64,000 nt of DNA from G963662985 sp963662985 (lineage in GTDB: Bacteria; Chloroflexota; Anaerolineae; Anaerolineales; UBA11579), in the NCBI GenBank assembly GCA_963662985.1, contig OY760067.1, forward strand, positions 186,001 to 250,000. The letters run 5' to 3'. This document shows, in pieces, positions 48,285-57,275 of this stretch. Position 1 is the stretch's first letter, and each line of letters begins with the position of its first letter. The notes under the pieces are model-generated. The model did not search any database. It saw only the letters and a program-made list of their open reading frames with translations, and had not been told where the DNA came from. The position numbers and the translations under genes were made by a program.

Positions 48285-50510
48285 ATGAATTTTGAGACAT
48301 TGCTAAAAAATTTACCAGACAAATATACCAATGCTGATATTGAATTGGTCAAAAAAGCGTATGCTTTTTCTGAAGAAGCACACCGTGGGATTACACGCGC
48401 TTCGGGTGAACCATATATTACGCATTGTGTGGCTGTGGCTGGTATTTTGGCTGAGATGCAGATGTCATCTGAGGTTTTGGCGGCCGGTCTTTTGCATGAC
48501 ACAGTTGAAGACACTTCTGTGACTGTGGAAATGTTGGAAGAACAATTTGGAGAAACGATTGCTAAGTTGGTAAATGCGGTTACGAAGTTGGATCATTTAC
48601 CACGGGTGTCTCGAATTGATACGGAACATTCACATGACGGCAGTTTTGATGAAGATGACGATGAAGTGAGAACTTTGCATCCGCTGCGTAATCGACGAGA
48701 AGAACTGGCGAAAGAGACTTTGCGTAAGACCTTTTTGGCGATGAGTGAAGATGTGCGGGTTGTGATTATTAAACTTGCTGATCGATTGCACAATATGCGT
48801 ACACTTGGGTATGTTCCGGAAGAGAAACGTAAGCGAATTGCAAAACAAACTCTTGAGATCTTCGCCCCGTTAGCCAGCCGTTTAGGGATTTGGCAAGTGA
48901 AATGGGAATTGGAAGATCTCGCTTTTCGTTATAGCGAACCGAAAGAATATAAGCGGATTGCTGCTTATTTGGATGAGCGCCGTTCAGAACGAGAAACGGA
49001 AATGGCTCGGATTATTAATGACCTTGAGACTATGTTGAAGTCTCAGCATATTGAAGGAAAGGTTTCTGGGCGTCCTAAGCATTTGTATTCTATTTTTATG
49101 AAAATGCAGCGCAAAGAACTGCCCTTTGAGATGATTCGTGATATTCGGGCGGTGCGGATCATCGTGGATGATATCCCTTCTTGTTATACGATTTTAGGAA
49201 TGATCCACACCAAATGGCGCCCGATCCCGGGGGAATTTGACGATTATATTGCTGCTCCGAAAGACAATTTTTATCAATCATTACATACTGCTGTGATTTA
49301 CTCCGATGGGAAGACCTTGGAAGTGCAGATTCGAACCAATGAGATGCACCAGAAGGCTGAATATGGGATTGCGGCACATTGGCGCTATAAAGAAGGCTCG
49401 CAACGCGATATTGATTATGAACGCCGGGTGGTGTGGTTGCGGCAGATGATGGAATGGATGCAGGATGTGGAAGATGCATCTGAGTTTGTGGATTCGATGA
49501 AATCGGATGTATTTAGTGACCGAGTATATGTGTTCACGCCACAGGGCGATGTGATCGACATGCCGGCAGGGTCTACGCCGATTGATTTTGCGTATCATGT
49601 ACATACTTCGATTGGGAATCGCTGTCGGGGAGCAAAGATCAATGGAAAATTGGTGCCGTTGAGCTATCAATTAAAAACAGGAGATCAGATTGAGATTTTA
49701 ACTGCCAAGCGAGGTGGTCCGAGCCGCGACTGGTTGAATCCGAATTTAGGGTTGTTAAATTCTCAACGAGCACGTGCAAAAGTACGGCGATATTTTAAGA
49801 AGCAAGACTTGGTGCAGAATATTGCGCATGGACGTGCTTTGTTGGAAAAAGAATTAAAGCGCTTGGGATTGGCAGAAACTAATTTGGAGAATTTGGCACG
49901 AGAGCTGGATTTTAAGACGGCTGATACTTTTTTTGCGGCGATTGGTTTTGGGGAAATTCCGATTAGTAAGATTATAAATCATTTAAATCTTGACCAGGAA
50001 ACCGTGAGTGAAGATCAGGAGATATTGGACGCATATGCGGATAAGACTATTCCTGATGATTCGCCAAAAGATAGCAATATTTCTATTTTGGGGTTAAAGG
50101 GGTTGATGAGCTCGATGGCAAAATGCTGTAACCCTGCCCCAGGTGACCCAATTGTGGGCTATATTACACGCGGACGCGGGGCTACGATTCATCGTAGTGA
50201 TTGTCCGAATGTGTTGCGAATCCGAGATCGAGAACGTTTGGTGAATGTGTCTTGGGGAACGGCAGAGACAACTTATCCGGTGAATATTGAAATCAAGGCG
50301 TATGATCGAGATGGGTTGGTGAAGGATATTACGACGGTGATTGCTGAAGAAGGAATCAGTTTGTCGACTATTAATTTGGATATTGCGCGAAATCAAGTAT
50401 TATTTAAGATGACGATAAAAGTTAAGAATATCTCTGAATTGAGTAAGTTATTAAATCGTATTGAAAATTTGCCGAATGTGATGGATGCAAAACGGGTGAA
50501 ACCTGGATGA
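48285..50510 (+). CDS. rel: Bifunctional (p)ppGpp synthetase/hydrolase
   Basis: 741 residues, long RelA/SpoT homologue. The hydrolase HD domain has PYITHCVAVAGILAEMQMSS and AAGLLHDTVEDT near residue 65, and LADRLHNMRTLGY near 165. The synthetase domain has FMKMQRKELPFEMIRDIRAV (near 270) and GEFDDYIAAPKDNFYQSLHT. The TGS domain (VYVFTPQGDVIDMPAGSTPI), a conserved-Cys domain and a C-terminal ACT domain follow. The intact HD motif indicates hydrolysis as well as synthesis. It controls the stringent response. AAAGGGCGC precedes the ATG. Confidence 0.95.
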   Translation: MNFETLLKNLPDKYTNADIELVKKAYAFSEEAHRGITRASGEPYITHCVAVAGILAEMQMSSEVLAAGLLHDTVEDTSVTVEMLEEQFGETIAKLVNAVTKLDHLPRVSRIDTEHSHDGSFDEDDDEVRTLHPLRNRREELAKETLRKTFLAMSEDVRVVIIKLADRLHNMRTLGYVPEEKRKRIAKQTLEIFAPLASRLGIWQVKWELEDLAFRYSEPKEYKRIAAYLDERRSERETEMARIINDLETMLKSQHIEGKVSGRPKHLYSIFMKMQRKELPFEMIRDIRAVRIIVDDIPSCYTILGMIHTKWRPIPGEFDDYIAAPKDNFYQSLHTAVIYSDGKTLEVQIRTNEMHQKAEYGIAAHWRYKEGSQRDIDYERRVVWLRQMMEWMQDVEDASEFVDSMKSDVFSDRVYVFTPQGDVIDMPAGSTPIDFAYHVHTSIGNRCRGAKINGKLVPLSYQLKTGDQIEILTAKRGGPSRDWLNPNLGLLNSQRARAKVRRYFKKQDLVQNIAHGRALLEKELKRLGLAETNLENLARELDFKTADTFFAAIGFGEIPISKIINHLNLDQETVSEDQEILDAYADKTIPDDSPKDSNISILGLKGLMSSMAKCCNPAPGDPIVGYITRGRGATIHRSDCPNVLRIRDRERLVNVSWGTAETTYPVNIEIKAYDRDGLVKDITTVIAEEGISLSTINLDIARNQVLFKMTIKVKNISELSKLLNRIENLPNVMDAKRVKPG

Positions 50511-50525
50511 TATAAGGAGCAAAAA

Positions 50526-50777
50526 ATGCCGAAAATTCAATGTTTTTACGATGACTGTCGATTTTTGAGAGATGGGGTTTGCCAGGCGGATGTGGTGGAA
50601 ATTACCCCGGAAGATGGCTGCTTGACCTTTGTGATTCGTGTGGAACCACCAAAAGTGGCTAGTTGGACAGATGATGATGAAGTTGATCTGGAAGACGAAT
50701 GGGAAGACTTCGACTACGATGAAGAAGAAGAGGATGAAGAATACGAAGATTCTGACTATTGGGATGATGAGTATTAA
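50526..50777 (+). CDS. Small Cys-rich protein with a very acidic tail
   Basis: 83 residues. The N-terminal part has four Cys (CFYDDCRFLRDGVCQAD and DGC near residue 32), spaced like the DUF1540-type small metal-binding module. From residue 45 on almost every residue is Asp, Glu or Tyr (DYDEEEEDEEYEDSDYWDD). AAGGAGC precedes the ATG, and it is 15 bases behind rel, so the two are probably co-transcribed. The acidic tail may mimic nucleic acid or bind a basic protein; this is speculation. Confidence 0.65.
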   Translation: MPKIQCFYDDCRFLRDGVCQADVVEITPEDGCLTFVIRVEPPKVASWTDDDEVDLEDEWEDFDYDEEEEDEEYEDSDYWDDEY

Positions 50778-50788
50778 ATTATTTTATA

Positions 50789-52081
50789 ATGGGTGAAACT
50801 ATTGGTACGAAAAATAAATCTATTATTTTTCTATTTTTTTTATTGTTAGTTGGGTTTGTCCTTATTCTTTTAAATTTGAGTGTTCGATTAGAAATAAGAG
50901 AATACCGATGGTATCAATTTAAAAAAATTGAGAAAAACTCGATTGATATTTTATATATTGGCAATTCTCACAATATGCAAGGAGTTATTCCTCAAGTTAT
51001 AGAGGACACCCTGGGATTGAAAGGGTTTACTATTGGTGTCCCGAGCGAAAGTCTTAAGAATACTTATTTTCAATTAGTAGAAGCTTTTCGAACACAATCC
51101 CCGCAATATGTAGCATTAGAAACCTATTCGATTGACGTAAATTTAACAAATGAAGATGGCGCAATTTACTTTTTTTGGGGGGCGATTCCCATCAATCGAA
51201 ATGTCCTGAATGTAATTACGAGTCAAGATGATTTTTCTCTTTCTACAAATTATGATTATTTTGATCTTTCTCGGTCACATGAAAAGATTTGGAAAACACC
51301 TGAGTATCTTTTTTACAATTTTAATTATTATATTCTACATAAAGATAATTATGAATTAACAAAATTTTTAATAAATGATGGTTATTTACCAAGAAATAAT
51401 CCGATTAATAAAGAAACGATTAACAGAATTAATGATGTTCCAAACGCAGATTTATATAATGAGTTAGATGATGAAACTTTGTTTTATTTTGAAAAAATCA
51501 TTGATTTATGTACTCAACATAGTTCAGAGTTACTCTTATTTTCTATGCCTGAAATTCGGTATTTCTTAAACTCTCCAAAAAGAACTGTAGATTACAACTC
51601 CTTATCAAAAGAGTACGCTATTCCATATTTTGATTTAAGAAATCTTGATTTTTCAATTCTTCATTATGCAGATACGAATCATGTCTCCTATCTTGGTTCT
51701 CTGAGAGCAACTGTAGAATTGGGAGAATTTATTTCAGAAGAATTTAAATTACCAGTAAATCAAAATATGTTAAACCATTATAATGATCTGAATATTGATG
51801 ATTTTACTATCCAAAAAAATTCTAGTTCTATTTATAGTTTTATTTTAACGAATGAAAATGGTAATAATAAAAATAATCTTTATCAGTTGTGTGTTATTGA
51901 CCCATCAAAAAACTACAAATTTTGTAATTCATCAGAACATAAGTCAAATGTAAACTTTGAATATGTGGAAGATGGGGAGTATCACGTTGAACTCCAAGTC
52001 AAAAATGAAAATCTTCCTTTAACAATTAATCAAGATATTATTTTTTATTTGCCTGAGGATACATGGTACCAGCGTGAATGA
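50789..52081 (+). CDS. Membrane-anchored SGNH/DltD-like protein
   Basis: 430 residues. Residues 10-32 (SIIFLFFLLLVGFVLILLNL) are a signal anchor. IDILYIGNSHNMQGVIPQVI (near 54) resembles the GxSH/GDS nucleophile block, ALETYSIDVN a second block, and YADTNHVSYLGSLR (near 292) the C-terminal DxxH block of SGNH hydrolases that modify envelope polysaccharides. The C-terminal 90 residues look beta-rich. No ribosome-binding site precedes the ATG, so the start is uncertain. Its end overlaps the convergent acyltransferase gene by 44 bases. Confidence 0.7.
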   Translation: MGETIGTKNKSIIFLFFLLLVGFVLILLNLSVRLEIREYRWYQFKKIEKNSIDILYIGNSHNMQGVIPQVIEDTLGLKGFTIGVPSESLKNTYFQLVEAFRTQSPQYVALETYSIDVNLTNEDGAIYFFWGAIPINRNVLNVITSQDDFSLSTNYDYFDLSRSHEKIWKTPEYLFYNFNYYILHKDNYELTKFLINDGYLPRNNPINKETINRINDVPNADLYNELDDETLFYFEKIIDLCTQHSSELLLFSMPEIRYFLNSPKRTVDYNSLSKEYAIPYFDLRNLDFSILHYADTNHVSYLGSLRATVELGEFISEEFKLPVNQNMLNHYNDLNIDDFTIQKNSSSIYSFILTNENGNNKNNLYQLCVIDPSKNYKFCNSSEHKSNVNFEYVEDGEYHVELQVKNENLPLTINQDIIFYLPEDTWYQRE

Positions 52082-53129
52082 TGGTGTTGTCTGGCAGGGA
52101 GGATTTGATAACGGCACTGTTGCCAACTTTGCAGTTTTCTCCGATGGTGACGCCGAGATTGATGGTGACACCCATGCCAATTAATGTGTTTTGACCAATA
52201 GAAACATTGCCGGCTAGGATGGCGCCGGGGGAAAGATTTGCCATTTCAGCAATTTGACAATCATGTGAGATGATAACGCCCGTGTTGATGAGGGCGTTTT
52301 CTTTTATGTGGGCTTGGCTACCAATATAGGCATGAGCAAAAACTTGAATGCCTTGGTCAAGTTGGGCAGATGGTTCGACATATGCGGTGGGATGGACGAC
52401 AGTGGGAATGACTAGGCCGGCCGCTTTTATCTTTTGTTCAATTTTGATGCGTACTTTTATATTGGATATGCCGCCAATGGCATTAATCGCCATGGTGAGC
52501 CCTTTTTGGGCGAGGTCTGGGAGAGTGTTGGAGGTGCCGATGACGGGAATGTCTAAGACTTGGGTGAGAGTAGGATCATCATCGACGACGCCAATGATGT
52601 GGTATTTGCCTTCGGCTCGAATGAGATCAATGAGGGCTTTGCAATGCCCGCCCCCGCCCACAATGACGAGTGAGTTGGATTTAATTTGGTCAGCGGTGAT
52701 GTTGGCCTGTTGATCGGGGAGCATGGCTTGGAGGGTGGCGATGGTGATGAATTGATTGGCGTCTAGTTGGGTGAGATCGATGTTGTTTTGCTGGGCAAAT
52801 TCTAAGGCTGGTTTGGAGATTTTGAAATCTGAGGAGGGGGTTGGAACGCTGTCTTGTTTTACAATAGGTTGGTAATTCGGATCGTATGTGGGGGTGATGA
52901 GAATGAGAGGGGCTCCGACATTGGCGTATTGGCCTACTTGGAGATAGATGTGTTGGATATAGCCTGTGTTTTCGGCTTCAAGATCTTCTGAGGATTTGGT
53001 GGATTCTAAGGAGGCGAGTAAATCTCCGGGGGTAACTTGATCGCCAAGGCTGACATGCAACTCTGTGAGAAGCACTTCTGATTCATTAGCATTGAGCAAG
53101 GGCATTTTTATTAAGGTTTCTTTTGACAT
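52038..53129 (-). CDS. Lipoyl-domain protein fused to a PglD-type sugar acyltransferase
   Basis: 363 residues. Residues 1-80 are a lipoyl domain with the modifiable Lys45 in LLASLESTKSSEDLEAE. Residues about 100-136 (KISKPALEFAQQNNIDLTQL) look like the E1/E3-binding domain of 2-oxoacid dehydrogenase E2 proteins. Instead of the E2 catalytic domain there is a PglD/NeuD-like part: Rossmann-type LVIVGGGGHCKALIDLI near 154, then a left-handed beta-helix with ALINTGVIISHDCQIAEMAN (catalytic His) near 280. It lies 20 bases after E1-beta in one operon. It could pass an acyl group from lipoate directly to a sugar amine; this is inference. Alternatively the lipoyl arm only tethers the enzyme. Confidence 0.85.
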   Translation of the reverse strand: MSKETLIKMPLLNANESEVLLTELHVSLGDQVTPGDLLASLESTKSSEDLEAENTGYIQHIYLQVGQYANVGAPLILITPTYDPNYQPIVKQDSVPTPSSDFKISKPALEFAQQNNIDLTQLDANQFITIATLQAMLPDQQANITADQIKSNSLVIVGGGGHCKALIDLIRAEGKYHIIGVVDDDPTLTQVLDIPVIGTSNTLPDLAQKGLTMAINAIGGISNIKVRIKIEQKIKAAGLVIPTVVHPTAYVEPSAQLDQGIQVFAHAYIGSQAHIKENALINTGVIISHDCQIAEMANLSPGAILAGNVSIGQNTLIGMGVTINLGVTIGENCKVGNSAVIKSSLPDNTIIHAGTMYPQANKK

Positions 53130-53149
53130 AATCTATCCGAGTTTGTTTT

Positions 53150-54154
53150 TTATTTGGTAATTTGGACTATTTTATCTTTTATTTTGGTTTTGTTGAGCAG
53201 CATAGCTTGTTCTTGGGTGAGAGAAGCAGGAATGATGGTGCCGGTGGAGGTTTGCAAATGAATTTGGGTGTTGAGGTTGGCTTGGGTGAGCTGTAAGTGC
53301 ATTTGGGAAGACCAGGTGTTGGGACCAAGTGATTCTTCAAATAGGAGGGTGTTGGAGGCGATGGGAAGGGATTTTAGTTGAGTCGGCGTGGGATATGGCG
53401 TAAGCTGGGTTAAGATGAGCAGGTTAGTGAAGATTTCGTATTCATAGGCAAGTTCTTTGACGAGTTCACTAGCGATGTCAGCATGGTAGCCATAGCTGAT
53501 AAGAGTGAGTTGAGGGGCAGGTGCACCGGCGAGTTTGAGTTCAATGATGGGGGCATAGGGTTGGTTGTGAGGATGTTGGGTGATGTTGTAATCTGACTCC
53601 TCTTCTTCAGTAGGAAGACGGAGGAGATATTGTAATTTATGTTCCACTAAGAAAGACGGTGTTGTTTCTTCTAAGATTAGCGCTTGGATGAATGATGATG
53701 GGTCTAAGAATTTTGTGGGAGCGTAGGTGTGGATGCCTTCTATGGCTGTGACAAATTTTTCTAAAGATTGGCTGTGGGTAGGACCGTAGCCACGACCCGC
53801 ACCCATAGGAGTGCGAATGAGGATGGGAAGCGGTTTTTGGTCGGCATACATGTGGGTGAGTTTGGGGAGGGTGTTGATGAGAGGGTCCATGGTGAGGGTG
53901 ATAAAGTCACCAAACATAATTTCGACAATCGGTTTTTTGCCTTGGAGGGACATGCCGACAGCAAAGTTAGTAATGGCGTGTTCTGAAATGGGAGTGGTGA
54001 GGATGCGATCTGGGTAGGCGGTAGAGAGACCTTTGGAGACTTTGAAAGCACCACCATAAGGATCAAGCAGGTCTTCTCCAATGAGATAGACATCTGGATC
54101 GACTGCAAATGCGTTATGGAGGCCTTGGTTAAGTGATGATAGTACGGTTTGCAT
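53150..54154 (-). CDS. 2-oxoacid dehydrogenase E1 beta-like subunit
   Basis: 334 residues. The ATG at 54154 follows AAGGAGG and is one base after the E1-alpha stop; an upstream in-frame start inside E1-alpha is not used. E1-beta features: VYLIGEDLLDPYGGAFKVSK near residue 25, ILTTPISEHAITNFAVGMSL near 50, and PILIRTPMGAGRGYGPTHSQ near 110. With E1-alpha it would decarboxylate a 2-oxoacid with thiamine diphosphate and load the acyl group onto lipoate. No E3 and no standard E2 are present nearby. Confidence 0.9.
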   Translation of the reverse strand: MQTVLSSLNQGLHNAFAVDPDVYLIGEDLLDPYGGAFKVSKGLSTAYPDRILTTPISEHAITNFAVGMSLQGKKPIVEIMFGDFITLTMDPLINTLPKLTHMYADQKPLPILIRTPMGAGRGYGPTHSQSLEKFVTAIEGIHTYAPTKFLDPSSFIQALILEETTPSFLVEHKLQYLLRLPTEEEESDYNITQHPHNQPYAPIIELKLAGAPAPQLTLISYGYHADIASELVKELAYEYEIFTNLLILTQLTPYPTPTQLKSLPIASNTLLFEESLGPNTWSSQMHLQLTQANLNTQIHLQTSTGTIIPASLTQEQAMLLNKTKIKDKIVQITK

Positions 54155-54155
54155 A

Positions 54156-55055
54156 TTAGTCCTCCTTGATAATTGATTCTGGAGATTCAAGGGCGTTTTG
54201 GTAGGCTTGGTCGATGGTGGCTTGCATTGTTTGTTGCGCTTCTGAATAGTCTAAGAGATTAGGATAGGCTTGTTGAAAGAGTGTAAGCGGATCTCGAGAG
54301 TTTTTGAGGGCTTGAATTTCAGTTTCGGCGCGAGTATCATCCCGTTTGGAATGCGGGGCTAAACGAGCAGTGTTGAGGATGAGGGCTTGGGGTGTTTGGG
54401 TTTCTCGAATTTGGGCAAGGATGGGTTGGACAGTGTGTTGAATGAGGGTGACATCTGAGGTATCTAATTCGGTGGCGGGAATGCCAAAAGCTTGGAAACG
54501 CTGGGCTATACTACCAGCGAGGACTTTTTGGGTAGGAGTGGTTTGGGCGATGTGATTGTTTTCTACGACAAAAAGCACTGGGGAGGGGAAGACTTGGGAA
54601 AGGTTGAGGCTTTCGTAGACGACACCTTCGCCGAGGGTGCCATCACCGATGTAGATGACAGAGAGGCTGTTTTGGTGGGAGAGTTTGTTGGCATAAGCCA
54701 TGCCGACTCCAACGGGGACTAAGCTACCTTGGATGCCGGATGAATAGAAATTTTTCCAATGGAGATGTTGTGAGCCACCTTTGCCGGCACAAACACCAGA
54801 TGGTTTGCCCATCATTTCTGCGTAAAGTGCTTGAGGAGAGCCTCCGTAAGCAAGAAAATGACCGTGACAACGATGGTTGCTGAAGATGACATCTTGAGGT
54901 TCTAAGAAGGGAATGATGCCGACTGCGTTGGCTTCTTGCCCGATATAGGTGTGGGTGGTGCCGCCGAAGGCTCCGGTGGCGAATTTTTCTAAGAGAGTTT
55001 GTTCAAAAAGTCGAATTTCTAGCATTTTGGAATAGCTATTTTTTAATTCTTGCAT
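54156..55055 (-). CDS. 2-oxoacid dehydrogenase E1 alpha-like subunit
   Basis: 299 residues. The ATG at 55055 is chosen: it begins MQELKNSYSKMLEIRLFEQT, typical for E1-alpha, and lies six bases after a TATAAT. A longer frame reaches back through the promoter of the divergent gene. Motifs: GTTHTYIGQEANAVGIIPFL, HRCHGHFLAYGG, GKGGSQHL, and the thiamine-diphosphate motif YIGDGTLGEGVVYESLNLS with VENN. It is shorter than most E1-alpha proteins at the C-terminus. It heads the operon with E1-beta and the lipoyl-acyltransferase fusion. Confidence 0.9.
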   Translation of the reverse strand: MQELKNSYSKMLEIRLFEQTLLEKFATGAFGGTTHTYIGQEANAVGIIPFLEPQDVIFSNHRCHGHFLAYGGSPQALYAEMMGKPSGVCAGKGGSQHLHWKNFYSSGIQGSLVPVGVGMAYANKLSHQNSLSVIYIGDGTLGEGVVYESLNLSQVFPSPVLFVVENNHIAQTTPTQKVLAGSIAQRFQAFGIPATELDTSDVTLIQHTVQPILAQIRETQTPQALILNTARLAPHSKRDDTRAETEIQALKNSRDPLTLFQQAYPNLLDYSEAQQTMQATIDQAYQNALESPESIIKED

Positions 55056-55067
55056 AGCTTGATTATA
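55055..55067 (-). promoter_or_regulatory. Leaderless promoter of the E1 operon
   Basis: TATAAT at 55067-55062 on the minus strand, exactly six bases, then the ATG at 55055. A second TATAAT on the plus strand near 55075 serves the divergent phosphoesterase gene. Confidence 0.65.
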
Positions 55068-55138
55068 ATCTACGTTATAATTTAACGAAACTAGAGAATG
55101 TGATCTAGGGGAATTTGTTCTTTCAACGGAGGTATTCG

Positions 55139-55639
55139 ATGAAAATTGGGATATTATCTGATATTCACGATAATGTGAAAAATTTGGAACTTGCATTAGA
55201 AGTCTTTGAAAAAGAAGATGTGCGCCAATTATTATGCTGTGGGGATTTTATATCAGGAATCCCGATGCGAAAATTAGGGAGTTTTGAGGGGCATGTGGAT
55301 TGCGTATTTGGCAATAACGACGGTGATAAAGTGTTGTTGCACAATGTGATCCAAGATAATCAATTGGATATTACCATTCATGGAGATTATGCTGCTTTTG
55401 AAGTCGATGGCATTCGAGTGGGAATGACACATTATCCTTTCTATGGCAAGGCGATGGCAAAATCTGGTGATTATGATTTGGTGGCGTGTGGGCATACACA
55501 TGTGGCAAATTTGTGGGAATTTGACGGATGCTTGTTGGTGAATCCTGGACCAGTGTTGGGATTTTTGCACTCCCCTTCAGTGGCAATTTTTGACACTGAA
55601 AAGAAAAAAATTGAATTTATTGAATTGAAACAAAATTAA
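55139..55639 (+). CDS. YfcE/MJ0936-type metallophosphoesterase
   Basis: 166 residues. The ATG at 55139 follows GGAGG. Two-metal phosphoesterase motifs are complete: GILSDIHDN, CCGDFISG, FGNNDGD, MTHYPF, VACGHTHVANLWEFDG and NPGPVLGF. Family members hydrolyse phosphodiesters; the substrate is unknown. The GHMP kinase gene starts at the next base after its stop, so both are translated from one mRNA. Confidence 0.88.
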   Translation: MKIGILSDIHDNVKNLELALEVFEKEDVRQLLCCGDFISGIPMRKLGSFEGHVDCVFGNNDGDKVLLHNVIQDNQLDITIHGDYAAFEVDGIRVGMTHYPFYGKAMAKSGDYDLVACGHTHVANLWEFDGCLLVNPGPVLGFLHSPSVAIFDTEKKKIEFIELKQN

Positions 55640-56638
55640 ATGAAAAAGATTGAAGTGCTGACCCCAACGCGGATTTGTGACCTGGGTGGGTGGACGGATA
55701 CGTGGTTTGCAAAAAGAGGGGCTGTGTTGAACATTGGAGTGTTCCCAGGTGTACAGATTTGTGTATGTGAGGAAAGCGCTCGATTAAAACAGGGAGAAAT
55801 TGAAATTCGTCTCAATAATTTTAATGAAGTGTATTTTTTTGATGAAGAGATCATTCGACATCCGTTAATTGATACGGTGGTGAGATATTTACTACCGTAT
55901 GAATGGGATACATTTTCGATTGAGATTGAGAGTGAAATACCGCCAGGGGCTTCTATGGGGACTTCCGCTTCGGTGATGGTGGGATTGATTAAGGCGTTGC
56001 GAAAAATCAGTTTGAAAAAAATTGAGATGACGGATGCTGCTTTGGCACATTGGATCGAATCGGAATTGTTGGAACAGCAAACTGGAGTTCAAGATCAAAT
56101 CATTGCTAGCTTGGGTGGAATTCAATTTATTCAAATCGATCATTATCCAGACGCAAAGAGCGAGACTGTCTTTATCTCCCCTACTATTCAAAGGTCTTTA
56201 GAAACTCAAATTCGGACGATCTATTTGGGGTTACCACATCATTCTTCAGCGATTCACGAAATGGTGATTGATAAAATGGAAAAAGATGAGGCGTTTAATG
56301 AGCGCTATTTGGAAGCATTGCGACGGTGTGCAATTGAGGGACGGAAGGCTTTGATGGTAGAAGACCTTGATTGGTTTGGAAGAATCTTAACTGAAAATAC
56401 TACTATTCAAGAAGAAATGCATGGTAAATTGGTGAGTGATGGGGCAAAAGAATTGATCCAAGAATTTGGTGATTTGTGTTTGGGATGGAAAGTGAATGGT
56501 GCTGGTGGAGATGGTGGTACGGTGAGTTTTTTGGTGAAGGAAACGTTTTTGAATGATTTTGAAAAACGATTTTCTATGTTAAAAGATACTCGTCAGAATC
56601 TTCAGCTTTTTTGTCATACAATATCCTCAATCCAATAA
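55640..56638 (+). CDS. GHMP-family sugar kinase
   Basis: 332 residues. TPTRICDLGGWTDTWFAKRG at the start is the substrate-binding motif 1 of galactokinase/heptose-kinase-like GHMP enzymes, EIPPGASMGTSASVMVGLIK near residue 102 is the ATP-binding motif 2, and VNGAGGDGGTVSFLV near 287 is motif 3. LGGWTD is closest to the heptose-7-phosphate or L-fucose/arabinose kinase group. Together with the acyltransferase operon next door it may take part in making an activated sugar. Confidence 0.85.
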   Translation: MKKIEVLTPTRICDLGGWTDTWFAKRGAVLNIGVFPGVQICVCEESARLKQGEIEIRLNNFNEVYFFDEEIIRHPLIDTVVRYLLPYEWDTFSIEIESEIPPGASMGTSASVMVGLIKALRKISLKKIEMTDAALAHWIESELLEQQTGVQDQIIASLGGIQFIQIDHYPDAKSETVFISPTIQRSLETQIRTIYLGLPHHSSAIHEMVIDKMEKDEAFNERYLEALRRCAIEGRKALMVEDLDWFGRILTENTTIQEEMHGKLVSDGAKELIQEFGDLCLGWKVNGAGGDGGTVSFLVKETFLNDFEKRFSMLKDTRQNLQLFCHTISSIQ

Positions 56639-56732
56639 TTTTTTTATTACGACTATGCGAAAACATAGTATTGTTAAAAAAGTTGCAAGGTTTTTTTAGT
56701 CTGGTAAGATTTCTGTTTTAATAAACTTATGA

Positions 56733-56745
56733 TATAGTTAAATTA
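56733..56745 (+). promoter_or_regulatory. Leaderless promoter of the TadE genes
   Basis: TATAGT at 56733-56738, six bases, ATG at 56745. No ribosome-binding site is present. Confidence 0.55.
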
Positions 56746-57260
56746 TGAAACAAAAGCGTAAAAATAAATCGTTGGGCCAAGCAACGGTTGAATTTGCATT
56801 AATCTTACCGATCCTTTTGGTTGTGATCTTTGGGATTTTTGAAGTGAGCCGCGCGATCTTTAATTATTCGATGATCTATGCTGGAGCACGTGAAGGTGTG
56901 CGTTTTGGATCTTCTGTGGGAGATTCAGATAGCGATGGCTTGTTGAATTTTCAAGATTATCAAGCAATCAAAGCGGAAGTGATGCGATTTGCTCGTTTTG
57001 CTGGTGTGGAACCTGGACAAGTGTGTATTTATTTTGCAACGGCAGGTGTGTATGCACCTCCTGCATCAACAGTGTGTACAGGTTCAGAGTTTACTTATCC
57101 AAGTAAGGCAGATGTGGATACCTCCTTTGGAGATTATCGAGTGGTTGTTTATGTGGAACAATTCTTTGACACAGTTGCACCAGTGCCATTGCCACAAATC
57201 CGACTATTTGCATTCAATGCGCGAACCATTGGTTCTAACATTCCAGTTACTCCACAATAA
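56745..57260 (+). CDS. TadE-like pilus assembly protein 1
   Basis: 171 residues. The TadE signature is at the N-terminus: QATVEFALILPILLVVIFGI (residues 10-29), with a basic front and Glu at the +5-like position, followed by FEVSRAIFNYSMIYAGAREG. The rest is exported and has two Cys (CIYF and TVCTG) that may form a disulfide. TadE proteins are minor pseudopilins of Tad/Flp pili. It starts without a ribosome-binding site, six bases after a -10 box. Confidence 0.85.
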   Translation: MKQKRKNKSLGQATVEFALILPILLVVIFGIFEVSRAIFNYSMIYAGAREGVRFGSSVGDSDSDGLLNFQDYQAIKAEVMRFARFAGVEPGQVCIYFATAGVYAPPASTVCTGSEFTYPSKADVDTSFGDYRVVVYVEQFFDTVAPVPLPQIRLFAFNARTIGSNIPVTPQ

Positions 57261-57275
57261 AAAGGCGGGATTGCA

